Of a stretch of DNA of 13,538 nt, positions 1 to 7,255 are shown piece by piece. This DNA is from DATIXD01 sp035518875. Lineage in GTDB: Bacteria; Pseudomonadota; Gammaproteobacteria; Methylococcales; Methylococcaceae. The stretch's first letter is position 1. Every line of letters starts with the position of its first letter. The stretch is taken from positions 1 through 13,538 of the forward strand of contig DATIXD010000307.1 in assembly GCA_035518875.1 (NCBI GenBank), written 5' to 3'. A model generated the notes under the pieces. That model was not told the origin of the DNA, did not search any database, and saw nothing but the letters and a program-made list of their open reading frames with translations. The position numbers were made by a program, and so were the translations under genes.

Positions 1-109
1 GTTTGATCGCGTCCATCCCAACCTGCCCCCATGGGGTGAAGGAAAAAACTCACTCCCCTTTTCGGGTTTTCAATCAGCTTCTTATCGATCGGTGCACGAA
101 GAACTCATC

Positions 110-2728
110 ATGACCACGCCGGATGCAAAGGAGATTCGCATACTCCTCTTTGAAGTACCGCCTTTTGATGCCGATCAGATGCTGCACACCTTGCGGCAGG
201 CCGGGATTCATTGCCTTGCCTGGCGCGCCGCGACGCAGAGCGGATTCAACCAGGCGCTGGCCGAGTTCAATCCGGATATCGTGCTGTCCGGTTTACCCCC
301 GTCCGAAACCGAGATGTCTGCCGCCTTGCGAAGCATTCGCGAAAAACGCCCGCATGCCCCTTTGCTGCTGGTATCCGACGCCCTCGGTGCGGAAGGAGCG
401 ATCGAAGCCGTAAAGCACGGTGCGGCCGATTGCGTGCTCAAAAAACATCTCGCACGTCTTCCCGCCGCCCTCGAGCGAGCCCTAGCGGAAAGCCGCCATG
501 AAACCGAGCGCGAGGCAACCCTATGCCAGCTGAAGAACAAACAAGACTACTTCAACAGCTTGCTGGATTCCCTGAAGGACGTGGTCTGGTCGATCGATGC
601 CGAGACCTTCAAGCCGCTTTACCTGAACCGGACGGCGGAAAAATTTTACGGCCATCCCGTGGAGGCGTTCTTCGCCGACCCCGAGCTTTGGTACAAAGCC
701 ATTCATCCCGATGACCGCGCCGCGGTAATAGCCCATTCCCACCGCATCATGGCGGAGGAGCGCGCCCAAATCGAATACCGTATCCTGCGCCCGGATGGCG
801 CAATCTGCTGGGTGCGCGACCGCGGCTATGTGGTTCGCGACGCCGACGGCAAGGCGCTGCGCATCGACGGGATCGCCACCGACATCACCGAGCAGCGAAT
901 GCACGAAGAGCGCATGTTGCGCCTCAATCACCTTTACACCGTGCTGAGCGGCATCAACACCGCCATCGTCCGCGTACGCGATCAGCAAACCCTATTCGAG
1001 GAATCCTGCCGCATCGCGGTGGAACTCGGCCAGTTCCGCCTGGCTTGGATCGGTTTGGTCGATGAAACGAGTAGGATGGTCAAGCCGGTCGCCATCGCCG
1101 GCTTCGACGAAGGCTATGTCGCCTCGCTGAACCTCCCGCTTGACGAAACCGCGCCGGAAGGCCGAGGGCCGGTGGCTTCCGCCCTACGCCAAGGGAAGCT
1201 CTACGTTTGTAACAATATCGAAAACGATCCGATGATGCTGCCCTGGCGCGAGCGGGCCCTGCGCCGGGGCTATCGCGCCATGGCGGCGCTGCCCTTGCGG
1301 ATAGGGGAAAAGGTCAAGGGCTGCCTGGCGCTGTACGCCTCGGAGCCGCAGGTTTTCGAGGCGGAAGAGTTGCGGCTTTTGGCCGAGCTCTCGGCGGATA
1401 TCGGTTTTTCCCTCGATCACATCGCCACCGAAGAACGGCTGAGATATCTCGCGCTTTATGACGATCTGACCGGACTTGCCAACCGGACGCTGTTTAGCGA
1501 CCGGCTGTCCCAACTCATCGAACGGGGCGGCGGCGCAGCCTTCGCCGTGCTGGTGTTCGATATCGACCGTTTCACCCAGATCAACGAAACCCTCACCTAT
1601 GAGGCCGGCGATTATTTTCTGCGCGTGTTGGCTGATCGCCTCCGCGCCATCATGCCGGAAACCGCCTTGGCGCGGCCCAGCGGCGACGATATCGGCCTGT
1701 GTCTGAGCAACGCCGAGGGAGAGGCGGAAGTGGTGCGCTTCATCACGGAAACACTGCTGCCGCAGGTGACCCAGCCCTTCCACTACGACGACCAGGAACT
1801 GCGCATCGCCCTCAAACTGGGCATTGCCTGCTATCCGGCGGACGGGAAGGACGCCGAGACCCTGCTCAATCAAGCCGAACTCGCCCATCGGGAAGCCAAG
1901 AACGTCGGCGAATCGTTCTTGTTCTTCGCTCCCGACATGAACGTGCGCGCCGCCGAGTTCCTGGTTCTGGAATCCAGGCTGAGGCGGGCCCTGGAAAACG
2001 AGGAGTTCACGGTCTACTACCAGCCCAAGATCGATCTGGTCAGCGGCAAGATGTACGGCGTGGAAGCCGTGATCCGCTGGCGCGATCCTGAGGATGGACT
2101 CATCCTGCCCGGTAGCATTATTTCCGTGCTGGAGGAGACCGGCATGATCCTGGAGGTGGGGCGTTGGATGATCGAGGAGGCCGGCCGGCAGTATCTGCAA
2201 TGGGTGGAGCTGGCGTCCGCGCCGCCCAAGATCGCGGTGAACGTGTCGCCGATCCAGCTGCGTCAGAAGAATTTCGTTTCCGAGGTGGAGGCCGCGCTCA
2301 AGGTGTGCCTGGAGCGGCGCGGCTGCCTGGAGCTGGAGATCACGGAAAGCGCGATCATGCATGATGTCGAGGGCAATATTGAAAAGCTGCGGCAAATCCG
2401 CGACATGGGCGTGGAGATCAGCATCGATGACTTCGGTACCGGTTATTCGTCCCTCAGCTACCTTAACCGCTTGCCCCTGACCCGTCTGAAAATCGACCGT
2501 TCATTCATCGTCAACATGACGGAGAGCGCCGACAGTCTGGCCATCGTCTCCAGCATCATTTCCCTGGCCCACACCATGAACCTGAAGGTTACCGCGGAAG
2601 GCGTGGAAACCGCCGAGCAGATCAAGTTTCTCAGGTTGCTCCGCTGCGACGAAATTCAGGGCTTTGTGTTCAGCCCCCCGCTGCCGGCCGGGGAGATTCT
2701 GCCGCTTTGCCACAAGATACTGGGGTGA
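110..2728 (+). CDS. Cytoplasmic c-di-GMP signalling protein: receiver-like, PAS, GAF, degenerate GGDEF, EAL
   Basis: Probable cyclic-di-GMP phosphodiesterase of 872 residues with no membrane segment. Domains in order: receiver-like fold (about 8-125), PAS with PAC (149-264, ending DITEQ), GAF (279-440), GGDEF-type (446-610), EAL (618-868). The EAL domain looks catalytic: the signature reads EAV (Glu652), followed by Asn711 (AVNVSP), Glu743 (LELEITES), the Asp773-Asp774 pair (IDDFGTGYSS), Lys794, AEGVET (830-834) and Gln850 (QGFVFSP). The GGDEF signature is SGDDI (524-528), so cyclase activity is unlikely; it may bind GTP as a regulator. In the receiver the usual phospho-acceptor Asp is Gly61 (motif PDIVLSGLP), although Ser89 and Lys111 are kept, so it is probably a pseudo-receiver. 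Start: ATG at 110 with purine-rich GAAGAA six bases upstream; an in-frame GTG at 92 would add six residues. It is convergent with the next gene. Family call is firm; ligand and target are unknown. Confidence 0.93.
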   Translation: MTTPDAKEIRILLFEVPPFDADQMLHTLRQAGIHCLAWRAATQSGFNQALAEFNPDIVLSGLPPSETEMSAALRSIREKRPHAPLLLVSDALGAEGAIEAVKHGAADCVLKKHLARLPAALERALAESRHETEREATLCQLKNKQDYFNSLLDSLKDVVWSIDAETFKPLYLNRTAEKFYGHPVEAFFADPELWYKAIHPDDRAAVIAHSHRIMAEERAQIEYRILRPDGAICWVRDRGYVVRDADGKALRIDGIATDITEQRMHEERMLRLNHLYTVLSGINTAIVRVRDQQTLFEESCRIAVELGQFRLAWIGLVDETSRMVKPVAIAGFDEGYVASLNLPLDETAPEGRGPVASALRQGKLYVCNNIENDPMMLPWRERALRRGYRAMAALPLRIGEKVKGCLALYASEPQVFEAEELRLLAELSADIGFSLDHIATEERLRYLALYDDLTGLANRTLFSDRLSQLIERGGGAAFAVLVFDIDRFTQINETLTYEAGDYFLRVLADRLRAIMPETALARPSGDDIGLCLSNAEGEAEVVRFITETLLPQVTQPFHYDDQELRIALKLGIACYPADGKDAETLLNQAELAHREAKNVGESFLFFAPDMNVRAAEFLVLESRLRRALENEEFTVYYQPKIDLVSGKMYGVEAVIRWRDPEDGLILPGSIISVLEETGMILEVGRWMIEEAGRQYLQWVELASAPPKIAVNVSPIQLRQKNFVSEVEAALKVCLERRGCLELEITESAIMHDVEGNIEKLRQIRDMGVEISIDDFGTGYSSLSYLNRLPLTRLKIDRSFIVNMTESADSLAIVSSIISLAHTMNLKVTAEGVETAEQIKFLRLLRCDEIQGFVFSPPLPAGEILPLCHKILG

Positions 2729-2821
2729 GCGGCAACCCAGGTACTGACCTCGGACTATACACCCGGCACGAACAAAGCCGGATTTGTCAAAAACCACAAT
2801 CTTGTCGGTTCCATAAGGCCA

Positions 2822-3889
2822 TCAGGTTTGCTGCTCGACGTGCTCTTCCAGCCATTCCCGCCAGACGGCCAGGCTGATGGCCAGAATGACGGGGCCGAGA
2901 AACAGGCCGATCAACCCGAAACTAGTCAGACCGCCCAGCACCCCGAACAAAACCAGCAGAAACGGGATACGCGTGACGCCGCTAATAACTAGAGGACGGA
3001 TAATATTGTCTACCCAACTGACGACCAGGCCGCCCCACAAGGCCAGCGAAATCGCTGACCAGTGTTCCCCACCCAGGAACAGCCAAAGGCTCGCGGAAAC
3101 CCAGACGAATGGCGCGCCGAAGGGAACCAGCGCGAAGAACATGGTGATGGCGCTGAGCAGGATGGGGGCCTTGATCCCGACCGCCCAGTAACCGAAGCCG
3201 GCCACGGCGCCCTGCGCGATAGCGGTCAGCACGATGCCGTAAACGACCGCCTTGACGGTGGCTTCGGCAGTGGCGAAATAGCCTTCCAGCCGTTCGCCGA
3301 GCACCAGATGCAAGACCTTCCGTACCTGTCCGAGCGCACCCAGTCCGTCCCGATAAAAAAAGAACACGGTCAGGAGGGTAAGGCCGATTTTGGCCGCAAT
3401 GTATCCGACATCCTCGAGCATGCCGAGCAGATTGCCCGAAAACCGCCTCATCCAGGGGATCACGCGCTCTCGCAGCAGCGCCCGCAGATCGTCGAACTGA
3501 TCGAAAACGCGCTCCAACTCCTGTCCCAGGTAGGGTATGCGGGTAGCGAATTCCGGCAACGAGGGCTTTTTTTCCAGCCATTGCGGCAGGTTGTGATAAA
3601 AATCAACGATTTCGCGCTGCAGCAGAAAGCTGACCCAGACCAGGGGGATGACGATCACCGAGGTCAGGATCAGCGTCATCAGCAGGGCACCGAGGGTGTC
3701 CCCCCCGCCGAGCATCCGCTTGACGCGCAGGGACAGAGGCCAGGTGACATAAACCAGGATCACGGCCCAGCTGACCGGCACCAGGAAGTTGCTTACCACG
3801 CGGTAAGTGAGCAGCAGCAGTCCCGCCAGGAAAACACCTAGTGCGATGTAACGAGCGATCTTGTCGATGGCGGGTTTTCCGTCGGTCAT
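2822..3889 (-). CDS. AI-2E/PerM family membrane transporter
   Basis: Inner-membrane protein of 355 residues, the usual length for the AI-2E transporter (PerM/YdiK/TqsA) family. Two N-terminal hydrophobic segments (about 13-50) and a third (66-90) are followed by a charged extramembrane stretch (about 95-150), then about five more membrane segments. Family hallmarks are FFFYRDG (176-182), TAIAQG (222-227), VPFGAP (255-260), DNIIRPLVISG (294-304) and a glycine-rich final segment (GVLGGLTSFGLIGLFLGP, 316-333). Family members have been linked to export of autoinducer-2 or other small molecules, or to ion antiport; the substrate cannot be read from sequence. Starts at ATG 3889 without a clear Shine-Dalgarno sequence. 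It lies 201 bp downstream of the DAB/NADH-dehydrogenase-like operon on the same strand, so it may be read through from it or have its own promoter. Confidence 0.93.
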   Translation of the reverse strand: MTDGKPAIDKIARYIALGVFLAGLLLLTYRVVSNFLVPVSWAVILVYVTWPLSLRVKRMLGGGDTLGALLMTLILTSVIVIPLVWVSFLLQREIVDFYHNLPQWLEKKPSLPEFATRIPYLGQELERVFDQFDDLRALLRERVIPWMRRFSGNLLGMLEDVGYIAAKIGLTLLTVFFFYRDGLGALGQVRKVLHLVLGERLEGYFATAEATVKAVVYGIVLTAIAQGAVAGFGYWAVGIKAPILLSAITMFFALVPFGAPFVWVSASLWLFLGGEHWSAISLALWGGLVVSWVDNIIRPLVISGVTRIPFLLVLFGVLGGLTSFGLIGLFLGPVILAISLAVWREWLEEHVEQQT

Positions 3890-4028
3890 TGGATTCGATT
3901 GAATGCTTCGTCAGCGGTCGATAGCTTGCGATGCGACCCGTACATCGGTTCGGACGGGCGTTTGGGCTTGTCCCAAGCCGTGCACGCCGGCTCATTGTAA
4001 ACAATTCGCCTGAGCGAGGGAGCAATCA

Positions 4029-4112
4029 GAGCGACGGCCCCAACTTGTTGCACAGGAATTAGCCGTGTTGAGGTCACTTAATGGGTCGTCCTATCTCACC
4101 GAGCCGTCGCTC
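4029..4112. repeat. 10-bp perfect inverted repeat around the 3' end of the operon's last NuoM-like gene
   Basis: GAGCGACGGC at 4029-4038 and its exact complement GCCGTCGCTC at 4103-4112 are separated by 64 bases. One arm lies in the last codons of the NuoM-like gene, the other in the intergenic region. In the minus-strand transcript they could pair around the stop codon. The loop is long and no run of U follows, so it is not a standard intrinsic terminator; it could be an mRNA 3'-end structure or chance. The rest of the 3890-4090 gap holds no gene that I can support. Confidence 0.35.
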
Positions 4113-5653
4113 GAAGCGGCGATGTGCCCTTCGCCGTTCGCCAGGGTCGTGGGATTACCCGCTTCCAGGCGGGCGATCCAGGCTTGCAGAGGCTTACGGC
4201 TGGCGTCCAGCAGGGCTTGGGGGTAAAAGCCGCCGGCGAGGGTCAGCAGAACCATGACACCGGCGACCCACAATTCGCGCGGGCGCAGATCGGCGGCTTC
4301 CTTGACCGTGCCCCGGGTGAGCGGGCCGAGGAACGCCTTCTGAAAAAAGCCGAGGAAATAGGCGGCTCCCAGGATCACACTAAACAGCGCAGCGAGACCT
4401 AAGCCGGCGTGCGCCCTGAACGCACCGATCACGATCAGATGTTCGGCGGGGAAACCGTTAGTGCCGGGCACGCCGATGCCGGCCAGGCCGAGCACGAAAA
4501 ACAGGGATGCCAATAACGGCATGGAACGCGCCGCACCGCCCAGGGCGGTGAGTTCGGTGGAGCCGAGCCGGTGTTGCAAGAAACCTGCGATCAGGAATAT
4601 CCCGCCGGCGACGATGCCGAAATTGAACAACTGGAACACTGCGCCCTGAATGCCCTGGATATCGAGGGCCGCGATGCCGATCAACACGAAACCCACATGG
4701 CTGATGCTGGAAAAGGCCAGCATCTGGCGCAGGTTGGTCTGCCTCAGCGCGATCAACGCCCCGTAAAGCGCTCCGATCGCCCCCAGCGCCGCCATCAGGC
4801 CGAAATACCGGTAGGAGGCCTGAGGGGCGAGCGGCACGGCGAAGCGAATGATGCCGAACAGGCCCAGTTTCAATCCCGTCAGCAGCGCCGTCAGTCCCGC
4901 CGGGCCCTCCATCGCCACCGTGGGCAGCCAGACATGAAAGGGGAACAGCGGCGCCTTGACGGCGAAGCCGAAAAACAGCAGCAGAAAAATCACCGACTGT
5001 ACTTCCGGCCGGATCGGCGTTTCCAATAGGGTCATATAGTCGAACGACAGGCCGGCGGGCGCGGGGCTGCCGGTTTCCCCGGCATGGTTCAGGGCGAGCA
5101 GGATGAAACCGAACAGCAAGGGGACGCCGCCCGCCAGCATGAACAAGGTGTATTTGACCGCGGCATGACGGCGCTGCGGACCGATGCCCCAGAGGCTGAC
5201 GAGGAAATAGATCGGCGGCAGGGTTAGTTCCCAGAACAGGAAAAACAGTCCGAGGTCGAGGGCGCTGTAAATACCGAGCGTGACACCCTCGAGCGCCAGC
5301 AACAGGACGAAATAGGGTCGGGACCAGGTTGGTACGCTGGTCCAGGAAGCCAGGATGACGCCGGCGGTGAGCAGGGCAGTCAGCGGCAGGAACAGCACCG
5401 AGACGCCGTCGACGCCGACGAGGTATTGCATGTTCAGCGAAGGAATCCAGGCATGTCGTTCCACGAACTGCATGCCCTCGGCATCGAAATCGAACAGAAA
5501 CAACAGGGCAATGGAGAGGATCAACTCCAGCAGAGCGGCTGCCAGCGCCACCGGCCGGACCAACGTGCTGTCGCGCAGGCAAAGAAGCACCGCGCCCGCC
5601 GCCGGCGGCAGGCCGATCAAGAGGCTCAGAAAAGGAAAGTTCGACGGCTCCAC
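4091..5653 (-). CDS. NuoM/NdhD-like ion-translocating subunit (third NuoM paralogue of the operon)
   Basis: Polytopic membrane protein of the proton-conducting antiporter family (complex I subunit M/Mrp type), 520 residues from the chosen start against 509 for E. coli NuoM. Most residues of the proton path are present: Glu142 in FWE (E. coli Glu144), Lys233 in GFAVKAP (Lys234), Lys262 in TGLKLG (Lys265) and Glu404 in GFPAEHL (Glu407). SHVG retains the first TM10-11 histidine, but the second, normally in an NHG or AHG motif, is Phe (NFG). The GTG at 5653 is chosen because it sits just before the first membrane helix and has AGGA nine bases upstream; a TTG at 5749 would add 32 hydrophilic residues and overlap the previous gene. 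Last gene of the operon. Probably conducts or exchanges H+ or Na+ within a DAB-associated membrane module (inference). Confidence 0.88.
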   Translation of the reverse strand: MEPSNFPFLSLLIGLPPAAGAVLLCLRDSTLVRPVALAAALLELILSIALLFLFDFDAEGMQFVERHAWIPSLNMQYLVGVDGVSVLFLPLTALLTAGVILASWTSVPTWSRPYFVLLLALEGVTLGIYSALDLGLFFLFWELTLPPIYFLVSLWGIGPQRRHAAVKYTLFMLAGGVPLLFGFILLALNHAGETGSPAPAGLSFDYMTLLETPIRPEVQSVIFLLLFFGFAVKAPLFPFHVWLPTVAMEGPAGLTALLTGLKLGLFGIIRFAVPLAPQASYRYFGLMAALGAIGALYGALIALRQTNLRQMLAFSSISHVGFVLIGIAALDIQGIQGAVFQLFNFGIVAGGIFLIAGFLQHRLGSTELTALGGAARSMPLLASLFFVLGLAGIGVPGTNGFPAEHLIVIGAFRAHAGLGLAALFSVILGAAYFLGFFQKAFLGPLTRGTVKEAADLRPRELWVAGVMVLLTLAGGFYPQALLDASRKPLQAWIARLEAGNPTTLANGEGHIAASSDGSVR

Positions 5654-5724
5654 TGCGGATGATCCTGTACGGCTTGATGCGGTTGCGGAAAAGCGCCGGT
5701 CTCTGGCGGGGTGCTGACACTCAT
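5626..5724 (-). other. Possible 32-codon leader ORF coupling two NuoM-like genes
   Basis: An ATG at 5724-5722 overlaps the TGA stop of the preceding NuoM-like gene as ATGA. It opens a 32-codon frame rich in Pro and Gln (begins MSVSTPPETG) that stops at 5626, about 27 bases past the proposed GTG start of the next gene and in another frame. Ribosomes re-initiating there would cross the next ribosome-binding site and could help load it. It has no Shine-Dalgarno sequence of its own and no recognised homology. It may equally be chance, or the remnant of an older start of the downstream gene. Confidence 0.25.
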
Positions 5725-7244
5725 TTCGACTGCGGCGCCGGACTTTCAAAGCGTCGCGCCAGATCGGCCAGAGAGCCGTCCACGATTTCCATCCAGGGCT
5801 TGGTATAAAAGCCCACGCCCAGAAGTACGACGCAGACGGCGCCTGCGAGTGCGGCTTCCGACACGCTCAGACGGATTTTCTCCGGCCGCAGGACGGTGTC
5901 CCGGCGCTGGGCGAGAAACACCCGTTGAAAGGCCCACAGCAGAAACGCCGCCGACGCCACGCTACCGGTCGCCATGGCGACCGCGACGCCCCAGTGATGG
6001 GTTTCGATCGCGCCCTCCAGCATCAGATGGGCGGCGTCGAAGCCGGGCGTGCCGGGCATGGCCATGGTGCTGAGCGCCGCGAGCAAAAACGTCAATCCCA
6101 ACAGCGGCAAGGCGTCGAACATTCCGCCCAGGCGCGGCATGAGCGTCGTGCGGGTGCTGCGATAGATCACGCCGGTGACGAAGAGAAGACCGCTGGCAGC
6201 CACGCCGAAAGTAATGGCCAGGAGCAGGCTCCCGGCGAGCCCTTCCACGTTCAGGCAGAACACGCCGATGACCAGCATGCCGATATGGCTAACCGCCGCG
6301 AAAGCCAGCAAGCGGCGCAGGTTGATCTGCATCAGGGCCAGCAACGCGCCGTAAAAAATCCCGATCATCCCTAGGGCGACCACGAAACCTTTCCAGGCGT
6401 GGACCGCGTCGGGCAGCAACGGGAGAACGAAGCGCAAGAGGGCATAGATGCCGACCTTGAGTCCGACCAAAAACACGCAGATCGTGGCCAGGGGCCCGTG
6501 CTGGGCGACGATGGGCAGCCAGGCGTGGAAGGGGAACAGTGCCATACGCACCGCAAGCCCGTAGAAAAGCAGGACGAAAATCAGCGATTGTTGGGTTCGC
6601 GAAATCGGCGCGGTAGCGAGGTCGCCGAGCGCAAATGACCAATCCCCGGTCGTTTCCGCGTGGTTCCAGCCCAGAATCAGGATGCCGCCCAACATCAGAG
6701 CCAGTCCTCCGATCATGTCTTGCAGATAACGGGTTACGGCGTAGTCTTTTGCCGGACCGACTCCCCAGCGGCTCAGGATGAAGGTGGCCGGAATGAGTTC
6801 CAGCAGTGAAACCAGCCAGAATTCCAGTAGATCGATGCTGAGAAACAGGCCCATGAGCACCGCTTCGAAAGCGAACACGCTGGCCACGTAAATGCCCGCC
6901 GGCCGTTCATGGACGATCTCGCCATAGAGGATGACCAGCAGGGTCAGCAGTGCGGTAAGCGTAACGAATAGCACGCTGACGCCGTCCACGCCCAGGTGGT
7001 AGGCAAGAAACGGCGTCAATGGCAATCGCTCGACAAACTGGAGGCTTGCCGCGCCAGTTTGGAAGCTGCTCAAGAGACGGATCGTTAAGGCCAGTTCCAC
7101 ACCGGCGCAAGCGACGCCGAGGATGAAGGCCTGGCGGGCCGACTTCACCACCCAACCCGCGGCCATGCCCAGCAGAGGCAGGGCGATGAGCATGCTCAGT
7201 AGCGGGAAGCCCGCCTGCACGGACCGGCTCATTTCGGCGATCAT
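5721..7244 (-). CDS. Divergent NuoM-like membrane subunit with degenerate proton channel (second NuoM paralogue)
   Basis: Antiporter-family membrane protein of 507 residues, clearly homologous to NuoM (GVDGVSVLF near 86, LFPFHAWLP near 236, VGLKVG near 261, SHIGM near 319, MPGTPGF near 396-402). Several residues needed for ion translocation are altered. The TM5 FWE glutamate (E. coli Glu144) aligns with Leu, the nearest Glu lying two residues later. The TM7 lysine (Lys234) is Arg233 in LAVRMA. The TM12 glutamate (Glu407) aligns with Ala405. The TM11 NHG histidine is replaced by Phe. Only the TM8 lysine (Lys263) is clearly kept. Start: ATG 7244, with AGGA six bases upstream built into the TAG stop of the previous gene; a TTG at 7250 is less likely. 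Probably a structural or adapter subunit rather than a pump (inference). Its end abuts a possible leader ORF before the last gene. Confidence 0.88.
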   Translation of the reverse strand: MIAEMSRSVQAGFPLLSMLIALPLLGMAAGWVVKSARQAFILGVACAGVELALTIRLLSSFQTGAASLQFVERLPLTPFLAYHLGVDGVSVLFVTLTALLTLLVILYGEIVHERPAGIYVASVFAFEAVLMGLFLSIDLLEFWLVSLLELIPATFILSRWGVGPAKDYAVTRYLQDMIGGLALMLGGILILGWNHAETTGDWSFALGDLATAPISRTQQSLIFVLLFYGLAVRMALFPFHAWLPIVAQHGPLATICVFLVGLKVGIYALLRFVLPLLPDAVHAWKGFVVALGMIGIFYGALLALMQINLRRLLAFAAVSHIGMLVIGVFCLNVEGLAGSLLLAITFGVAASGLLFVTGVIYRSTRTTLMPRLGGMFDALPLLGLTFLLAALSTMAMPGTPGFDAAHLMLEGAIETHHWGVAVAMATGSVASAAFLLWAFQRVFLAQRRDTVLRPEKIRLSVSEAALAGAVCVVLLGVGFYTKPWMEIVDGSLADLARRFESPAPQSK

Positions 7245-7250
7245 TGTCAA

Positions 7251-7255
7251 TTCCT
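7251..7255 (-). promoter_or_regulatory. Shine-Dalgarno AGGAA overlapping the upstream stop codon
   Basis: Read on the minus strand, TAGGAATTGACAATG contains the stop codon of the NuoL-like gene, a Shine-Dalgarno AGGAA sharing its AG, a six-base spacer and the ATG at 7244. This decides the start of the second NuoM-like gene in favour of ATG over the TTG two codons earlier, and implies tight coupling. Confidence 0.75.

Noticed and set aside
1..109. The EAL gene's frame is open from base 2, so the protein might begin before the window
   Set aside because: No start codon precedes GTG 92 in the window, the extra residues resemble no domain, and the receiver-like fold begins normally just after ATG 110. 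The CCCCATGGGG palindrome at 27-36 also suggests intergenic DNA, but this is not settled.
1184..2395. Long open frame (403 codons) antisense to the EAL-domain gene
   Set aside because: Opposite a gene with clear domain content; its composition (His/Gln/Gly-rich, no recognisable motif) is typical of an antisense frame in G+C-rich DNA.
2763..2781. CCGGC-N9-GCCGG hairpin between the convergent EAL and AI-2E genes as a terminator
   Set aside because: Only a 5-bp stem with no adequate T-run on either side; too weak to call.
3965..3979. GGCTTG-TCC-CAAGCC small hairpin upstream of the AI-2E gene
   Set aside because: Six-bp stem with a 3-base loop and no U-run; expected by chance in this composition.
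3994..3999. TACAAT as a -10 box for the AI-2E gene on the minus strand
   Set aside because: No convincing -35 element at 16-18 bp spacing; a single hexamer is not enough evidence.
4458..5720. Open frame of 420 codons on the minus strand in another frame of the last NuoM-like gene
   Set aside because: Arg/Pro/Gly-rich translation without membrane helices; the overlapping frame has unmistakable NuoM motifs.
5654..5749. TTG at 5749 as start of the last NuoM-like gene
   Set aside because: Adds 32 charged residues absent from the NuoM family, overlaps the previous gene by 29 bp and has no ribosome-binding site; the GTG at 5653 fits better.
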